From positions 1 through 46,794 of the forward strand of contig CALZMQ010000026.1 of the NCBI GenBank assembly GCA_945788625.1: a stretch of 46,794 nt of DNA, given 5' to 3'. Positions within the stretch are counted from its first letter, which is position 1. Every line of letters begins with the position of its first letter. Positions 24,534 through 33,227 of the stretch are shown piece by piece. The position numbers and the translations under genes were made by a program. The notes under the pieces were generated by a model. That model had not been told where the DNA came from, made no database searches, and saw only the letters and a list, made by a program, of their open reading frames with translations. This stretch comes from an uncultured Woeseiaceae bacterium. GTDB taxonomy: Bacteria > Pseudomonadota > Gammaproteobacteria > Steroidobacterales > Woeseiaceae.

Positions 24534-26057
24534 TCAAAACCGCTTCACCAATCCGACCTCAATTGCATTCTCGACATAATTGCCAGTTCCGGAAACGTTG
24601 TCTATTTCCTGCTCCGCGTGGCGAACAAAAACCCGCAAATCAGTCTCGCTGCCCAATCGTCGTGAAATACCTGCACCGATCTGAGTAACGTCACTTTTTA
24701 CATCCGTTTCCGGATAGTCATAGCGGCCCAAGGCTGCATTGAGATCGAGCACTGTCCGGGAACCGAGTTCGTATTGGAATCCGAATGTGAATGAACTCCG
24801 TCCGTCTTGCTGCCCGCTAAGGCCCTCTACTACATCGACAAACTCACGCTCTTCGTCATCATAGGCAAAATAAAGCAAACTGCGCGCGCCGCTGAATTCC
24901 AGGCGGGCCGTCAGCATCTTGGAGATGTATGCCTCTGCGCGTATCGGCACAATGACAATATCATCAGCAGCGAGCGCATCATCGAAGATCGGGTCGAGAT
25001 CGCTGACGGAAAAGTCCGCTTCGAACGATCCGGGACCGCTTAGTGCTGAGGTTGTCGGGTTTTCCGTGTAAGTGACAGACGCGCTGAAGGCGCGACCTTC
25101 GTACTCAAAATTCCCAAAGAGGGAATCACCGAAAAAGCGCTCCCCAACTCGCACTTCAAAAGTATTTCTGTCGCCGGAATCGACGCTGAAGCCGACCTCC
25201 CAATAGTCGGAATCCAGGCCGCCAAGATCCCTTCCTGCGAATACATCGCTTTCAGCACCGCCGAGTGCTATCAAGCGGAGGTTTCGCGCAACCGGAATCG
25301 CAACCATGACCCCTGCACGTTCGAACTTGTAGTCCGTGATCGTCTCGTAGTCGACGAATTGGTGATCGTAGGTGAATCCCCAGTCGAATCCCGAGTCCTG
25401 TTGGGCCGTTCCGAGGTAGCCACTCCACGAATTCTGGTCAAAATCGTCGACGCGACTGAACGTCTGCAGCCCGAAGTCGTCGTAGCGCCCCATTCCCCAC
25501 GTGTAATCAACACGCACGTACGCACTCGAACTACCGAGGCGCTGAGTCAGGTAAGGGTTAACGTCAAAGTAAGTGACGTCTCCATAATTCGATGTTGTGA
25601 TGACGTTGCTGGTCGAAATCGGTCGCGTCGGATCCAGAACGGATTGTTCAATGGACGCATCCATGTCGATGAAAAACGTATCTGCGGCAACCTCGAGCGT
25701 CGCAGCCGCGTTCAGTTGATGGAAGATTGTATTCAGGTCACTGTCGTCTGCGAAAAACAGGTTTTGCATACGATAAGACGTGTCTGTCGTAAAGCGCCCC
25801 TCGTTCCTGACGATGTTGATGCCGGGATTGACCTGCCCCACATAGTCCGCAATTTCAAATCCTTCCTGCAGCAGGTACAGATTGTCGGTATAGGTCGCAA
25901 TCAGCTCGACGTAAGGCTCGATTTCCCAATCCTGTGCGACCGCGGAGTGACTGGACAACACCGTGAATGCAAGCAAGAGACAGGGGCCAAGAGACCCGGC
26001 AGTTCTCCTGCCTGGATTCTCGACCAGAGTGCCTCTAATGCTGGTAATGGTAGCCAT
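24534..26057 (-). CDS. PEP-CTERM system-associated outer-membrane beta-barrel protein
   Basis: ATG 26057 has a strong GGAGG 5 bases upstream and gives about 507 residues. A signal peptide ends SAVAQDW. The rest is a chain of amphipathic strands with alternating aromatic and charged residues and ends in KRF, the usual C-terminal Phe of outer-membrane barrels. The opening WEIEPYVELIATYTDNLYL is typical of the XrtA-associated family TIGR03016. Its role in the outer membrane, perhaps polysaccharide secretion, is not established. It overlaps the kinase gene by 23 bases. Confidence 0.88.
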   Translation of the reverse strand: MATITSIRGTLVENPGRRTAGSLGPCLLLAFTVLSSHSAVAQDWEIEPYVELIATYTDNLYLLQEGFEIADYVGQVNPGINIVRNEGRFTTDTSYRMQNLFFADDSDLNTIFHQLNAAATLEVAADTFFIDMDASIEQSVLDPTRPISTSNVITTSNYGDVTYFDVNPYLTQRLGSSSAYVRVDYTWGMGRYDDFGLQTFSRVDDFDQNSWSGYLGTAQQDSGFDWGFTYDHQFVDYETITDYKFERAGVMVAIPVARNLRLIALGGAESDVFAGRDLGGLDSDYWEVGFSVDSGDRNTFEVRVGERFFGDSLFGNFEYEGRAFSASVTYTENPTTSALSGPGSFEADFSVSDLDPIFDDALAADDIVIVPIRAEAYISKMLTARLEFSGARSLLYFAYDDEEREFVDVVEGLSGQQDGRSSFTFGFQYELGSRTVLDLNAALGRYDYPETDVKSDVTQIGAGISRRLGSETDLRVFVRHAEQEIDNVSGTGNYVENAIEVGLVKRF

Positions 26058-26913
26058 AGTAGCCTCCAAGGCGGTACTTCTTTCCGAATGAACTCTTCAT
26101 GCCGTTGAATATGGCGTTGACGATCACGTCCGGTCCCAGCAATGAAACAGCTTCTTTGACAGCGGGTTGCGGTGTCTTGCTTGCAGCTACGACGAGCAGC
26201 ACCTGGCCGACGTTGCGTGACAGAACCTGCGACTCGTTTGTCTGCAATATCGGTGACGAATCAAAAAGAACCACGGTATTCGGGACCAACTCGCTGAGGT
26301 CGGTGACGAGGCCAGACATCCTGTTACTCGCGATCAGTTCCGATGCATGCTCGTCAGCCCTGCCAGCCGGCAGCAGACTCAGGCCCGGCACGTCCGTACC
26401 GACAATGACGTCCATGATATGAGGAACCTCTCCCGACAGGTAATCAGTGACACCTGCATATTCGGTCAATCCGAACAGCTCGCTCGCGTGTGATTTTGCA
26501 ATGTCGCCGTCAACGAGCAACACATCAAAGTCTTTCTCCGCTGCGATACTCATCGCGAGGTTGACGGCGGTAAATGTTTTCCCCTCTCCGGAAGTCGCAC
26601 TGGCCACCATCACGACATTGCTACGCTCGATTTCCTTGCTCTGGTCGCCGAAAGCATTGGCAAGTACGGGCCATTTTATCCGCCGCATCTCGTCACGAAG
26701 TTCCCTTGCATGATCGCCCGAGACTGTAATGCCATTTTCAGCCAACAGTGCGACATTGACTTCGATCTGTTGCTTGTATTGGAGCGGAGTGCTTTGCCTG
26801 TGTTCTTTTTCTGACCGAATAGCGGATTTGACCGATGCTGCGGTACGGGAGTCCGCTGCTTTCTTTTCTCCGGCAGCCGTAATTTTCTGAAGCGCTGTGT
26901 GGATTTTGCTCAA
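26035..26913 (-). CDS. XrtA-associated tyrosine autokinase (BY-kinase)
   Basis: I chose TTG 26913 because AGGAG lies 7 bases upstream and the protein then starts MSKIHTALQKI, as family members do. A GTG at 26967 is the longer alternative. The ATPase domain has Walker A ASATSGEGKT (about 105-114), Walker A' VLLVDGD (about 131-137) and Walker B VVLFDSSPIL. The C-terminus YRLGGYYGYHYQH is a tyrosine cluster, the usual autophosphorylation site. This type (TIGR03018) partners with the chain-length protein to control polymer length. The start overlaps the chain-length gene's stop as TTGA, so expression of the two is coupled. Confidence 0.93.
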   Translation of the reverse strand: MSKIHTALQKITAAGEKKAADSRTAASVKSAIRSEKEHRQSTPLQYKQQIEVNVALLAENGITVSGDHARELRDEMRRIKWPVLANAFGDQSKEIERSNVVMVASATSGEGKTFTAVNLAMSIAAEKDFDVLLVDGDIAKSHASELFGLTEYAGVTDYLSGEVPHIMDVIVGTDVPGLSLLPAGRADEHASELIASNRMSGLVTDLSELVPNTVVLFDSSPILQTNESQVLSRNVGQVLLVVAASKTPQPAVKEAVSLLGPDVIVNAIFNGMKSSFGKKYRLGGYYGYHYQH

Positions 26914-28532
26914 ACCATAACTCCTGCACTTGCGAGTGCTTCCTTTATCATGTCCGCTGCCGGCCACAAAGCCATGGTTGCCGTGTACATCGCCAGTAGT
27001 GCGATAGTTGCGTAAGCAAACCTCCTGGCGCTTCTGCGCGACGTCTTCATCGCGGTTTCGGAAAGATGCAGTGAGACGGCCCCGAGTATTGGGATTTGCA
27101 GCGTCTCGCGAAGGTCACTAATGGAATTGAAAACCGGGTCGACTCGATTGAGGAAAATCGCCAACGCTCCGCCAATACCGAATCCGGCGAACAGAACAAC
27201 CGTTACAAAAAGGTATCTATTGGGGCCAATGGGTTTCAGTGGCACGACAGGTGGCTCGATGATCCTGAACTTGATCTCTTCATTGCGAAACTCTGCTTCC
27301 TCGGACAAACGCGCGGATTCGAGCCGCCTCATCAACGCCGTATGCTGTGTCTTGTTAACCTCATAATCACGGTTCAGGCGCGCTAGCTGAGCCTCGACCT
27401 CGGGCATTGTGTCCACCATCTCACGGAGGTATGTAACCCTCGACTGTGCGGACGCAATTTTTTCGCTCAGTTCCGATAATTCGGCGTTCGCCTCACCAAT
27501 CGAAATCTTGAGGCTTTGGTAAACAGGGTTCAGATCAAGCGAGTTCATATTCACGAGATCCGTATCAAGGCTGTATGTCGGCTGATCCCCTGACTGCATC
27601 GTGGATTGTTCCTGCTGGCGCCTCATCTGATCGATCCTGTTGTTAAGATCGACGACTCTCGGGTGCTTTTCCGTGTACTTGAGCAGCAGCGTCGCCAGCT
27701 CTTCCTCGAGCAGGTCAAGCTGCTCGTTACCGGCTTGTGCTTCACCCGTTTCCGTGTCAGGCGACGCCAGCAATCCGAAAGTGGGTTCCTCGCCGTCTAT
27801 CTGCTTTTGCAGCGAATTGCGCCGACTGGCAACTCTGTTGTACTCCGACCGTGCGCTTTCGAGTTCATCAAGTGCGATTTGCAGCCTTTCGTAGTAATCC
27901 CGCCCTTCACTGGGCATCAATCCCACATTCGCCTTCTTGAATTCCGCCAGACTTTGCTCCGCTTCGGCCAACCGCTTCTCGTATTGTGCAATCTGTTCTT
28001 CAATGAAATCCTGCGCCCCGACAGAGTCGGCTTTGTTCTGACCCAATGATTGATCGACGAACGAATCCAGAAGTGATTGCACCACGCTGTAAACTGTCTG
28101 CGGATCCTTGTCTTCGAATTTGATCGTATATAGATTCTGTTCATTGTATGCGTTTCGTGCAGCGCTACCGGCCACACGTATACGCTGCCTGACACTCGTC
28201 AACAGCTCTTCAAAATCCTCCTCGGTTTCGGCCCGGAGATCGAGGTCGGTCTCTCGCACGACACGTTGCAATTGCGGGCGGCTCAGCAGAACCTCCGTCA
28301 TCATCCGAACTTCGGACATCACGTCCGTATTGACGGCCAGATCCTGGAGCAATGGACGAAGCACGGTCGCCGTGTCAATGTACAGAACGGCCTTGGACTC
28401 GTAATTGTTCGGAATCAGGGTGACGCCGATCCAGCCAAGCACGCACACCACCCAAGCAAGCGCCATACCGCGCCACTTGAAACGCATGGCGCCGGCTATC
28501 TCGGCCATTAACCTCTCGACGATTTCATGCAT
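26910..28532 (-). CDS. XrtA-type polysaccharide chain-length determinant (Wzz/GNVR)
   Basis: The 540-residue protein has an N-terminal membrane helix (about 23-40), then the Wzz domain (NNYESKAVLYIDTATVLRPLL). A long coiled-coil region rich in Glu, Gln and Arg spans about 150-420. The GNVR-like end includes RIIEPPVVPLKPIGPNR, followed by a second helix (about 445-466). An extra hydrophobic helix is present near the C-terminus (about 512-531). This fits TIGR03007, the PEP-CTERM-locus subfamily. It sits in the inner membrane, sets polymer length and contacts the tyrosine kinase encoded next. It is the first gene of the long minus-strand operon. Confidence 0.94.
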   Translation of the reverse strand: MHEIVERLMAEIAGAMRFKWRGMALAWVVCVLGWIGVTLIPNNYESKAVLYIDTATVLRPLLQDLAVNTDVMSEVRMMTEVLLSRPQLQRVVRETDLDLRAETEEDFEELLTSVRQRIRVAGSAARNAYNEQNLYTIKFEDKDPQTVYSVVQSLLDSFVDQSLGQNKADSVGAQDFIEEQIAQYEKRLAEAEQSLAEFKKANVGLMPSEGRDYYERLQIALDELESARSEYNRVASRRNSLQKQIDGEEPTFGLLASPDTETGEAQAGNEQLDLLEEELATLLLKYTEKHPRVVDLNNRIDQMRRQQEQSTMQSGDQPTYSLDTDLVNMNSLDLNPVYQSLKISIGEANAELSELSEKIASAQSRVTYLREMVDTMPEVEAQLARLNRDYEVNKTQHTALMRRLESARLSEEAEFRNEEIKFRIIEPPVVPLKPIGPNRYLFVTVVLFAGFGIGGALAIFLNRVDPVFNSISDLRETLQIPILGAVSLHLSETAMKTSRRSARRFAYATIALLAMYTATMALWPAADMIKEALASAGVMV

Positions 28533-28636
28533 TATTGTCTGTTCCGCCAGCCAAAACAGGCTTTAATCACACACTTTATCCTTATTATCATATAGATACA
28601 CTTTCTATTTAACAGAATTTCTATTCAAGAGGTCGA
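28533..28636 (-). promoter_or_regulatory. AT-rich leader with candidate promoter for the core XrtA operon
   Basis: This 104-base gap is much more AT-rich than its surroundings. On the minus strand TATGAT (28592-28587) matches the -10 consensus at five of six positions, but no good -35 is found at 17 bases. It is a plausible start for the eleven-gene operon; no regulatory site was recognised. Confidence 0.35.
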
Positions 28637-29257
28637 TTAGAAAATCGACTCCGGAATGATCAATACGTCTCCCGGTTTCATGTCGATATTTTCGCTGATA
28701 TCTCCGTCACTGATCAGGTCTTTCAAGCGAACCCTGATCTCCGATTGCACGTTATTTTCCCATCGAATGACCTTCGCGCGATTACCCGCGGCAAACTCGG
28801 TCAGGCCGCCCACCTCGATCATCACATCCAGTAATGTCATGCCACTCTGAAACGAGAGAGATTGCGGACTCACAGCCTGGCCCACCACACGAATTTGTTT
28901 GCGGTACGTGCCACGAAAGTTCGTTACGATGATGTTGACTTGCGGTGTCCGGACATACTCTGACAGCTTCACCTCGACGTCACGAGCCAGTTGTGTTGGT
29001 GTCTTGCTCACTGCCCTCATGTCCTCAACGAGCGGTATTGTGATCATGCCGTCCGGCCGCACCGGGATCGTTACTGTCAGCTCGGGGTTATCCCAGACAT
29101 AAACCTGTAATACATCGCCAGGGCCGATGATGTACTCCGGCGAAATATCCTCTTGTCCGCCTGCACCGGGTGGAATCGCGGGCCCGCTCGAACCGGCACA
29201 GCCCTGAACCCCGGCCAGAAGAACCGCGACTCCAAGCAATGGCAATATCCTTGTCAT
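28637..29257 (-). CDS. XrtA-associated polysaccharide export lipoprotein (Wza/PES family)
   Basis: The 206-residue protein has a lipoprotein signal ending AGVQGC (Cys 20). It then has the polysaccharide-export domain starting YIIGPGDVLQVYVWDNPELT, followed by a SLBB-like domain (RQIRVVGQAVSPQSLSF) and the end DMKPGDVLIIPESIF. It is shorter than Wza and lacks the C-terminal membrane helix, as expected for TIGR03027. It should form part of the outer-membrane/periplasmic export channel. It is 59 bases downstream of the PrsT gene and 104 bases upstream of the chain-length gene. Confidence 0.93.
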   Translation of the reverse strand: MTRILPLLGVAVLLAGVQGCAGSSGPAIPPGAGGQEDISPEYIIGPGDVLQVYVWDNPELTVTIPVRPDGMITIPLVEDMRAVSKTPTQLARDVEVKLSEYVRTPQVNIIVTNFRGTYRKQIRVVGQAVSPQSLSFQSGMTLLDVMIEVGGLTEFAAGNRAKVIRWENNVQSEIRVRLKDLISDGDISENIDMKPGDVLIIPESIF

Positions 29258-29316
29258 GACGCTTTTCCTGTTTTCCCTTCGTATCCTGGAGACCCATCTC
29301 GCCTGCTGGAACCCGA

Positions 29317-32169
29317 CTACTCGTCTCGCTGAATTGTCCTGATCAACTTTTCAGCCTCGCTCCGGCTGACAAATGACTGCTCCGATGCCACGATCCGCTC
29401 GAGAACTGCGTACGCTTCATCCTCGTTGCCGATCTCCAGCAATGCTACCGCGAAATGATAGTGAATCTCCGCATTCGCGGGCATCTCCTCGGCGGCCTTT
29501 CGCAAAATCCTGCTCGCCGTTTCGCTTTCGCTTTGTTTGAGCAGTATCCAACCATATGTATCCGCTATCGAAGCGTTGTCGGGCAGGATCCGGTACGCAG
29601 CCTCCGCAAGCTCAAGAGCCCTTGGGCTACCCCTGTCCAGGAGAATCCAGGCAAGATTATTCAACGCCACCACATTATCCGGATTCGCATGCAGCAAACG
29701 CTCGTATTCGGCCGCGGCGTTGTCAAACTCGCCGTTTGAGTGGTAAGTCTCGGCCAGGAACATCCGTGCTGCTGAATCTGTCGAATTGGACTCAAGATAC
29801 TTCAAGATCGGTCCATACGGGTCAGGATGCTCAGCCTTCACCCGCAGGCTGTATCCACGAACAGCCAGGTCGCGACTTTGCTCGACGGCGAACGCCCGGT
29901 CATAAATACCGACGGCATCTCTGAATCGCTCTTGCGCCGCCAGGATATCGCCCTGCAACGCCAGACTCGCTGCTTTTTGAGGGAGGGCCGTCTGCAACCC
30001 TTGGGCAACCGCGGTCGCCGCGGGGAAATCGCCATTTTGCAGGTGGTACTCGGCCAACAGCCTGGCCGAGGGGACGTGATCGGGGTGCGCGTCGCAGTTC
30101 TCCTCGATCATCCGCAGCGCCATTCGCTCGTTCCCCCGCTTGAATTCTGCTCGCGCAGCGTTGTAGCGGTACGCTGCGATGTCAGGCCCAAGCCTGAGAG
30201 CCTCCGCGAAGTTTTCCGCCGCCGAATCAAAATCACTTGCCGCCATCTGCGTAACGCCGAGGAGATTACGTGCCCGGGCGTCTCGTCCGTCAATCAGCAC
30301 TGCCTCTTTGGCAACCAACATCGCTTCGTCGTGTCTTTGCTGTGAGAGATAAAGTGTCGTCAGATGTATCCTGGGTAGAAGTGCATCCTCATTACTGTCT
30401 CGGGCTTTTTCCAGCCAGCTCGTAGAGGTCGCTACGTCGCCCTCCAGCGTGGCAAGGCGCGCCATCTCGATGATCACCGGCACGTTCTCGGGCGCGATCT
30501 GAAGCGCTCGCCGGTAACGCAACCTTGCGTCCTCGTACCGGTTCTCGGCGACGTCGATACGGCCCAGCTGCAACAGCGCGGCTACATTTGCAGTATCCAG
30601 CCGGAGCACGTGCGCCAGACTCCTGCGCGCTGCCGCCAAATCCCCTGATTCCTCGTGCAAGCCGCCCAGGACCGTGTAAAGCTGAACATTGTCAGGTGAC
30701 AATTCGAGCAATTCCCCGGCCATATGGATCGCATTATTCAGGTCACCGCGGCGATGAAGACTGACGACGTTCAGCACGTCCAGTCGATGCTTGTCGATAT
30801 CCGTTCCTGCCAGGGATTCGAGAATTTCAACCGCCTCATCCACCTGGCCGATAGCCAGGTGGATCGTGGCCAGATCCATCTTGCGTTCGAGATTCGAGGG
30901 ATCCGCATCGACGCTGCGCCGGAAGAGTTCGAGACCCTCCGAATACTCGCCAGACTGCAACTTGATGACGCCTGCGGCAGCCAGCAGGTAATCGTCCACT
31001 TGCTCGTCGTTATTCAACATGGGCTCGATGGCCTCAGTTGCATCGCGGAACTTGTGCTGGCGCAAACGAACGTCGGCGAGCAGCTTGCGCGCCTGAACGT
31101 TGTCAGGCCACGCGCGGACAGCGCTGGCAAGGTACATTTCGGCTTGCGCGAGGTTGCCCTTGGCCCGACTGACGGCCCCGAACAGAAGATGAGCCTGGCG
31201 AAAATCGGGAGAATCCTTCAGAACGCCCTGCAACAGCGTGACAGCCGTATCGAGATCCTCTTTTGCGACTGCGACGCGCGCCGTCGTATATCGCGCAGTC
31301 ACGTCATGCTCAGCGATGGAATTCAATCTCCTGGCGCTGCGCTCGGCGGATTGCACATCTCCCTGGAGCAAGTGGGCATCCGTCAGGCCCGCAAGCGCCG
31401 CTTGCAGTAGACTCACGTCATTGCGTTCAGTCGCCAGGTCGAGCGCCTTTTCAAGATCGTTTTCCGCTACATCCGGCAGCCTCTGATTCAGCCTGAACGC
31501 TGCCCTCGCCATCCAGGCCGGGGCAAAATCGGGTGCTACTTCAATCGCCCTGTCAATTGACACAGCGGCCTGTTCCGGCTGCCCTTCCGCAACAAAGACG
31601 GACGCCATACCGAGGTATGCAGCCGGGTTTTCCTGGTCCGTTTCCAGCACTTCGACATAGAGCTGTCGCGCCTGGTCCAGGCGGCCGAGAGCCAGTTGGG
31701 CATCGCCGCGGATCAGCTTTAGCGCAATACGATCCGCATCGTTTGCGGCATCACCCTCGTCAATCTCGACCAGCACCAGGTCGAAGACTTTCTGCGCCAG
31801 CAGCGCCTGCCCAAGAAAAACCACAACGTCACTTTTCGGCGATCCGAACTCGACTGCTTTTCTGAGCTCTTTCTCGGCCGCGTAAGGTTCGGCGACTTGA
31901 ATATAAACTCGTCCCAGGGCCAGCCGCGCATCCGCGTTTCGAGAATCGCGCTGCAAGACAGTCTTAAGATCGATAATCGCCGTACGATACTCGTGTTGTT
32001 CAGCGGCCAAACGAGCTCTTGCGATCAGCGCGTCGTTGTCGAGCCTGAAATCACAGGCCGTCAGGGCCAGTATCGAAACGACCAGAATCAGGACGGCGAA
32101 CGATCGGTGCACGTCCAGCGACGGCCCGGATTGCAACGATTTGACCTTGTTGTCTGGAATCCAGCTCAT
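29317..32169 (-). CDS. prsT: PEP-CTERM system TPR-repeat lipoprotein PrsT
   Basis: The 950-residue protein has a lipoprotein signal with LALTAC (Cys 39). Almost all the rest is tandem tetratricopeptide repeats, visible as repeated A..LG..Y....A...A.....P....A patterns, for example DARLALGRVYIQVAEPYAAEKELRKA. Length and lipobox agree with the XrtA-associated TPR lipoprotein family (TIGR02917). The role is thought to be assembly or secretion scaffolding at the outer membrane. A weak promoter lies upstream; the export lipoprotein follows after 59 bases, probably on the same transcript. Confidence 0.93.
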   Translation of the reverse strand: MSWIPDNKVKSLQSGPSLDVHRSFAVLILVVSILALTACDFRLDNDALIARARLAAEQHEYRTAIIDLKTVLQRDSRNADARLALGRVYIQVAEPYAAEKELRKAVEFGSPKSDVVVFLGQALLAQKVFDLVLVEIDEGDAANDADRIALKLIRGDAQLALGRLDQARQLYVEVLETDQENPAAYLGMASVFVAEGQPEQAAVSIDRAIEVAPDFAPAWMARAAFRLNQRLPDVAENDLEKALDLATERNDVSLLQAALAGLTDAHLLQGDVQSAERSARRLNSIAEHDVTARYTTARVAVAKEDLDTAVTLLQGVLKDSPDFRQAHLLFGAVSRAKGNLAQAEMYLASAVRAWPDNVQARKLLADVRLRQHKFRDATEAIEPMLNNDEQVDDYLLAAAGVIKLQSGEYSEGLELFRRSVDADPSNLERKMDLATIHLAIGQVDEAVEILESLAGTDIDKHRLDVLNVVSLHRRGDLNNAIHMAGELLELSPDNVQLYTVLGGLHEESGDLAAARRSLAHVLRLDTANVAALLQLGRIDVAENRYEDARLRYRRALQIAPENVPVIIEMARLATLEGDVATSTSWLEKARDSNEDALLPRIHLTTLYLSQQRHDEAMLVAKEAVLIDGRDARARNLLGVTQMAASDFDSAAENFAEALRLGPDIAAYRYNAARAEFKRGNERMALRMIEENCDAHPDHVPSARLLAEYHLQNGDFPAATAVAQGLQTALPQKAASLALQGDILAAQERFRDAVGIYDRAFAVEQSRDLAVRGYSLRVKAEHPDPYGPILKYLESNSTDSAARMFLAETYHSNGEFDNAAAEYERLLHANPDNVVALNNLAWILLDRGSPRALELAEAAYRILPDNASIADTYGWILLKQSESETASRILRKAAEEMPANAEIHYHFAVALLEIGNEDEAYAVLERIVASEQSFVSRSEAEKLIRTIQRDE

Positions 32170-32191
32170 CTACGCCAACTCTCGGTACGGG

Positions 32192-32220
32192 GCTATAATA
32201 TACCTACATTAAATGACCAA
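32192..32220 (-). promoter_or_regulatory. Candidate sigma-70 promoter upstream of prsT
   Basis: On the minus strand TTGGTC (32220-32215) is followed 16-17 bases later by TTATAG or TATAGC in an AT-rich stretch. The match is modest and no -10 is perfect. Confidence 0.35.
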
Positions 32221-32303
32221 AACACGGCGCCAGGCCACAGCAGGCAACGTGATCTGTGCACGGAATTCGGGGCCTCCGGGGTACCGTTTCCGGGTCAGGC
32301 ATG

Positions 32304-32340
32304 AAAAGGCCGGAGGCGATCGGCGATCGCACTCCGGCCT
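32304..32340 (-). terminator. Intrinsic terminator after the PEP-CTERM gene
   Basis: AGGCCGGAG (32307-32315) and CTCCGGCCT (32332-32340) form a 9-bp stem, extended inside by GCGATC/GATCGC. Read on the minus strand it ends in a short T-run (TTTT). It lies 22 bases beyond the stop codon at 32363, so it separates the PEP-CTERM gene from prsT. Confidence 0.85.
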
Positions 32341-32362
32341 CTTTATGTCTACGCGTGCGTAC

Positions 32363-33034
32363 TTATTTCGAGCGGGAGTTTCTCCTGATCGCGAATGCCA
32401 GTCCCAGAAGACCTATGCCGAGCAATGCGAGGCTCGCGGGCTCGGGAATCGCCACGCCGTGGTTGAAGCCCGAGACGGAGCGTCCGGTGTCGTGGATGAT
32501 CGTCGCAACAGTCGTGATCGAATACGGCCCGGCAACTGTAATGCCACCGAATCCTGTCGAACTGAACCCTCCCCCTGTCAGAATACCGGTGTCATACAAG
32601 AGCGTCCCTGTGCCGAAAGGCGAGTTCGTGTTATCGATGTATGACCGGAAGCCAATCGATCCGTCCGTCGTGCCGCCGAGGTCGACCGTAAAACTGGTGT
32701 CACCGTACGGTACGTTCAAGTCTGTGCTGGTGAGGCTGATGGTCAATGTACCGCCGCTATCGCTCTGGCCCGTAACATTCAGGGAACTCAGGTCGAGACG
32801 CGATGTGTTGGTATCACCGATGAGAGGATCGGTGACGCCGAGGGTAATATTGAGTATCCAGTCACCAATCTGGCCAATGAAGAGTACAGCTCCGTTACCG
32901 TCGAGATCGGTCATGGTCACCGTATCCGTGCCATCGCTGATGCTGAGAATCAGAGTTGCCTGAGCCGGCGAAGCAAGCAGCAAAGTTGCGGCAATGGTCG
33001 TACTGATCGCCCTGAAGATATTTTTGAGTTTCAT
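32363..33034 (-). CDS. PEP-CTERM sorting-domain protein
   Basis: ATG 33034 gives about 223 residues; a longer TTG frame to 33058 is not needed. A signal peptide ends SPAQAT. The mature part is Ser/Thr/Gly-rich with beta-strand character and no cysteine. The C-terminus is a textbook PEP-CTERM signal: IPEPASLALLGIGLLGLAF, then IRRNSRSK. It is therefore the expected substrate of the exosortase at 20752-22362. A good sigma-54 promoter lies just upstream and a terminator follows, so it is a single-gene transcript. PEP-CTERM proteins are thought to become part of the extracellular matrix; the exact function of this one is unknown. Confidence 0.93.
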   Translation of the reverse strand: MKLKNIFRAISTTIAATLLLASPAQATLILSISDGTDTVTMTDLDGNGAVLFIGQIGDWILNITLGVTDPLIGDTNTSRLDLSSLNVTGQSDSGGTLTISLTSTDLNVPYGDTSFTVDLGGTTDGSIGFRSYIDNTNSPFGTGTLLYDTGILTGGGFSSTGFGGITVAGPYSITTVATIIHDTGRSVSGFNHGVAIPEPASLALLGIGLLGLAFAIRRNSRSK

Positions 33035-33080
33035 CTTTAATCCCGTTTGAACCGCCAACCGGCCCCACTGCTTCTATAAA

Positions 33081-33096
33081 AGCAACTTCCGTACCA
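33081..33096 (-). promoter_or_regulatory. Sigma-54 (-24/-12) promoter of the PEP-CTERM gene
   Basis: The minus-strand sequence TGGTACGGAAGTTGCT fits TGGCACGNNNNTTGCW with a single mismatch and correct spacing between the GG and GC. Transcription would start near 33070, about 36 bases before the ATG. This agrees with the known PrsK/PrsR-sigma-54 control of PEP-CTERM genes. Confidence 0.8.
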
Positions 33097-33181
33097 AGTC
33101 ATACTTTTGCCTTGCAAATCCGACAGTTACGTGCTGGCGTCAGCAATGCGCACCCGACTACTGCGATTTTACTTCGAGCTG

Positions 33182-33210
33182 TGTAAAACTCGTCGACACC
33201 CGGTTTTACA
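33182..33210. repeat. 8-bp inverted repeat downstream of the giant repeat gene
   Basis: TGTAAAAC (33182-33189) and GTTTTACA (33203-33210) are perfect inverted copies around 13 bases. The repeat begins 18 bases beyond the stop at 33228 on the minus strand. It could be a weak terminator or a protein site; nothing more can be said. Confidence 0.4.
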
Positions 33211-33227
33211 GGCCGAATCCGAGGAAT

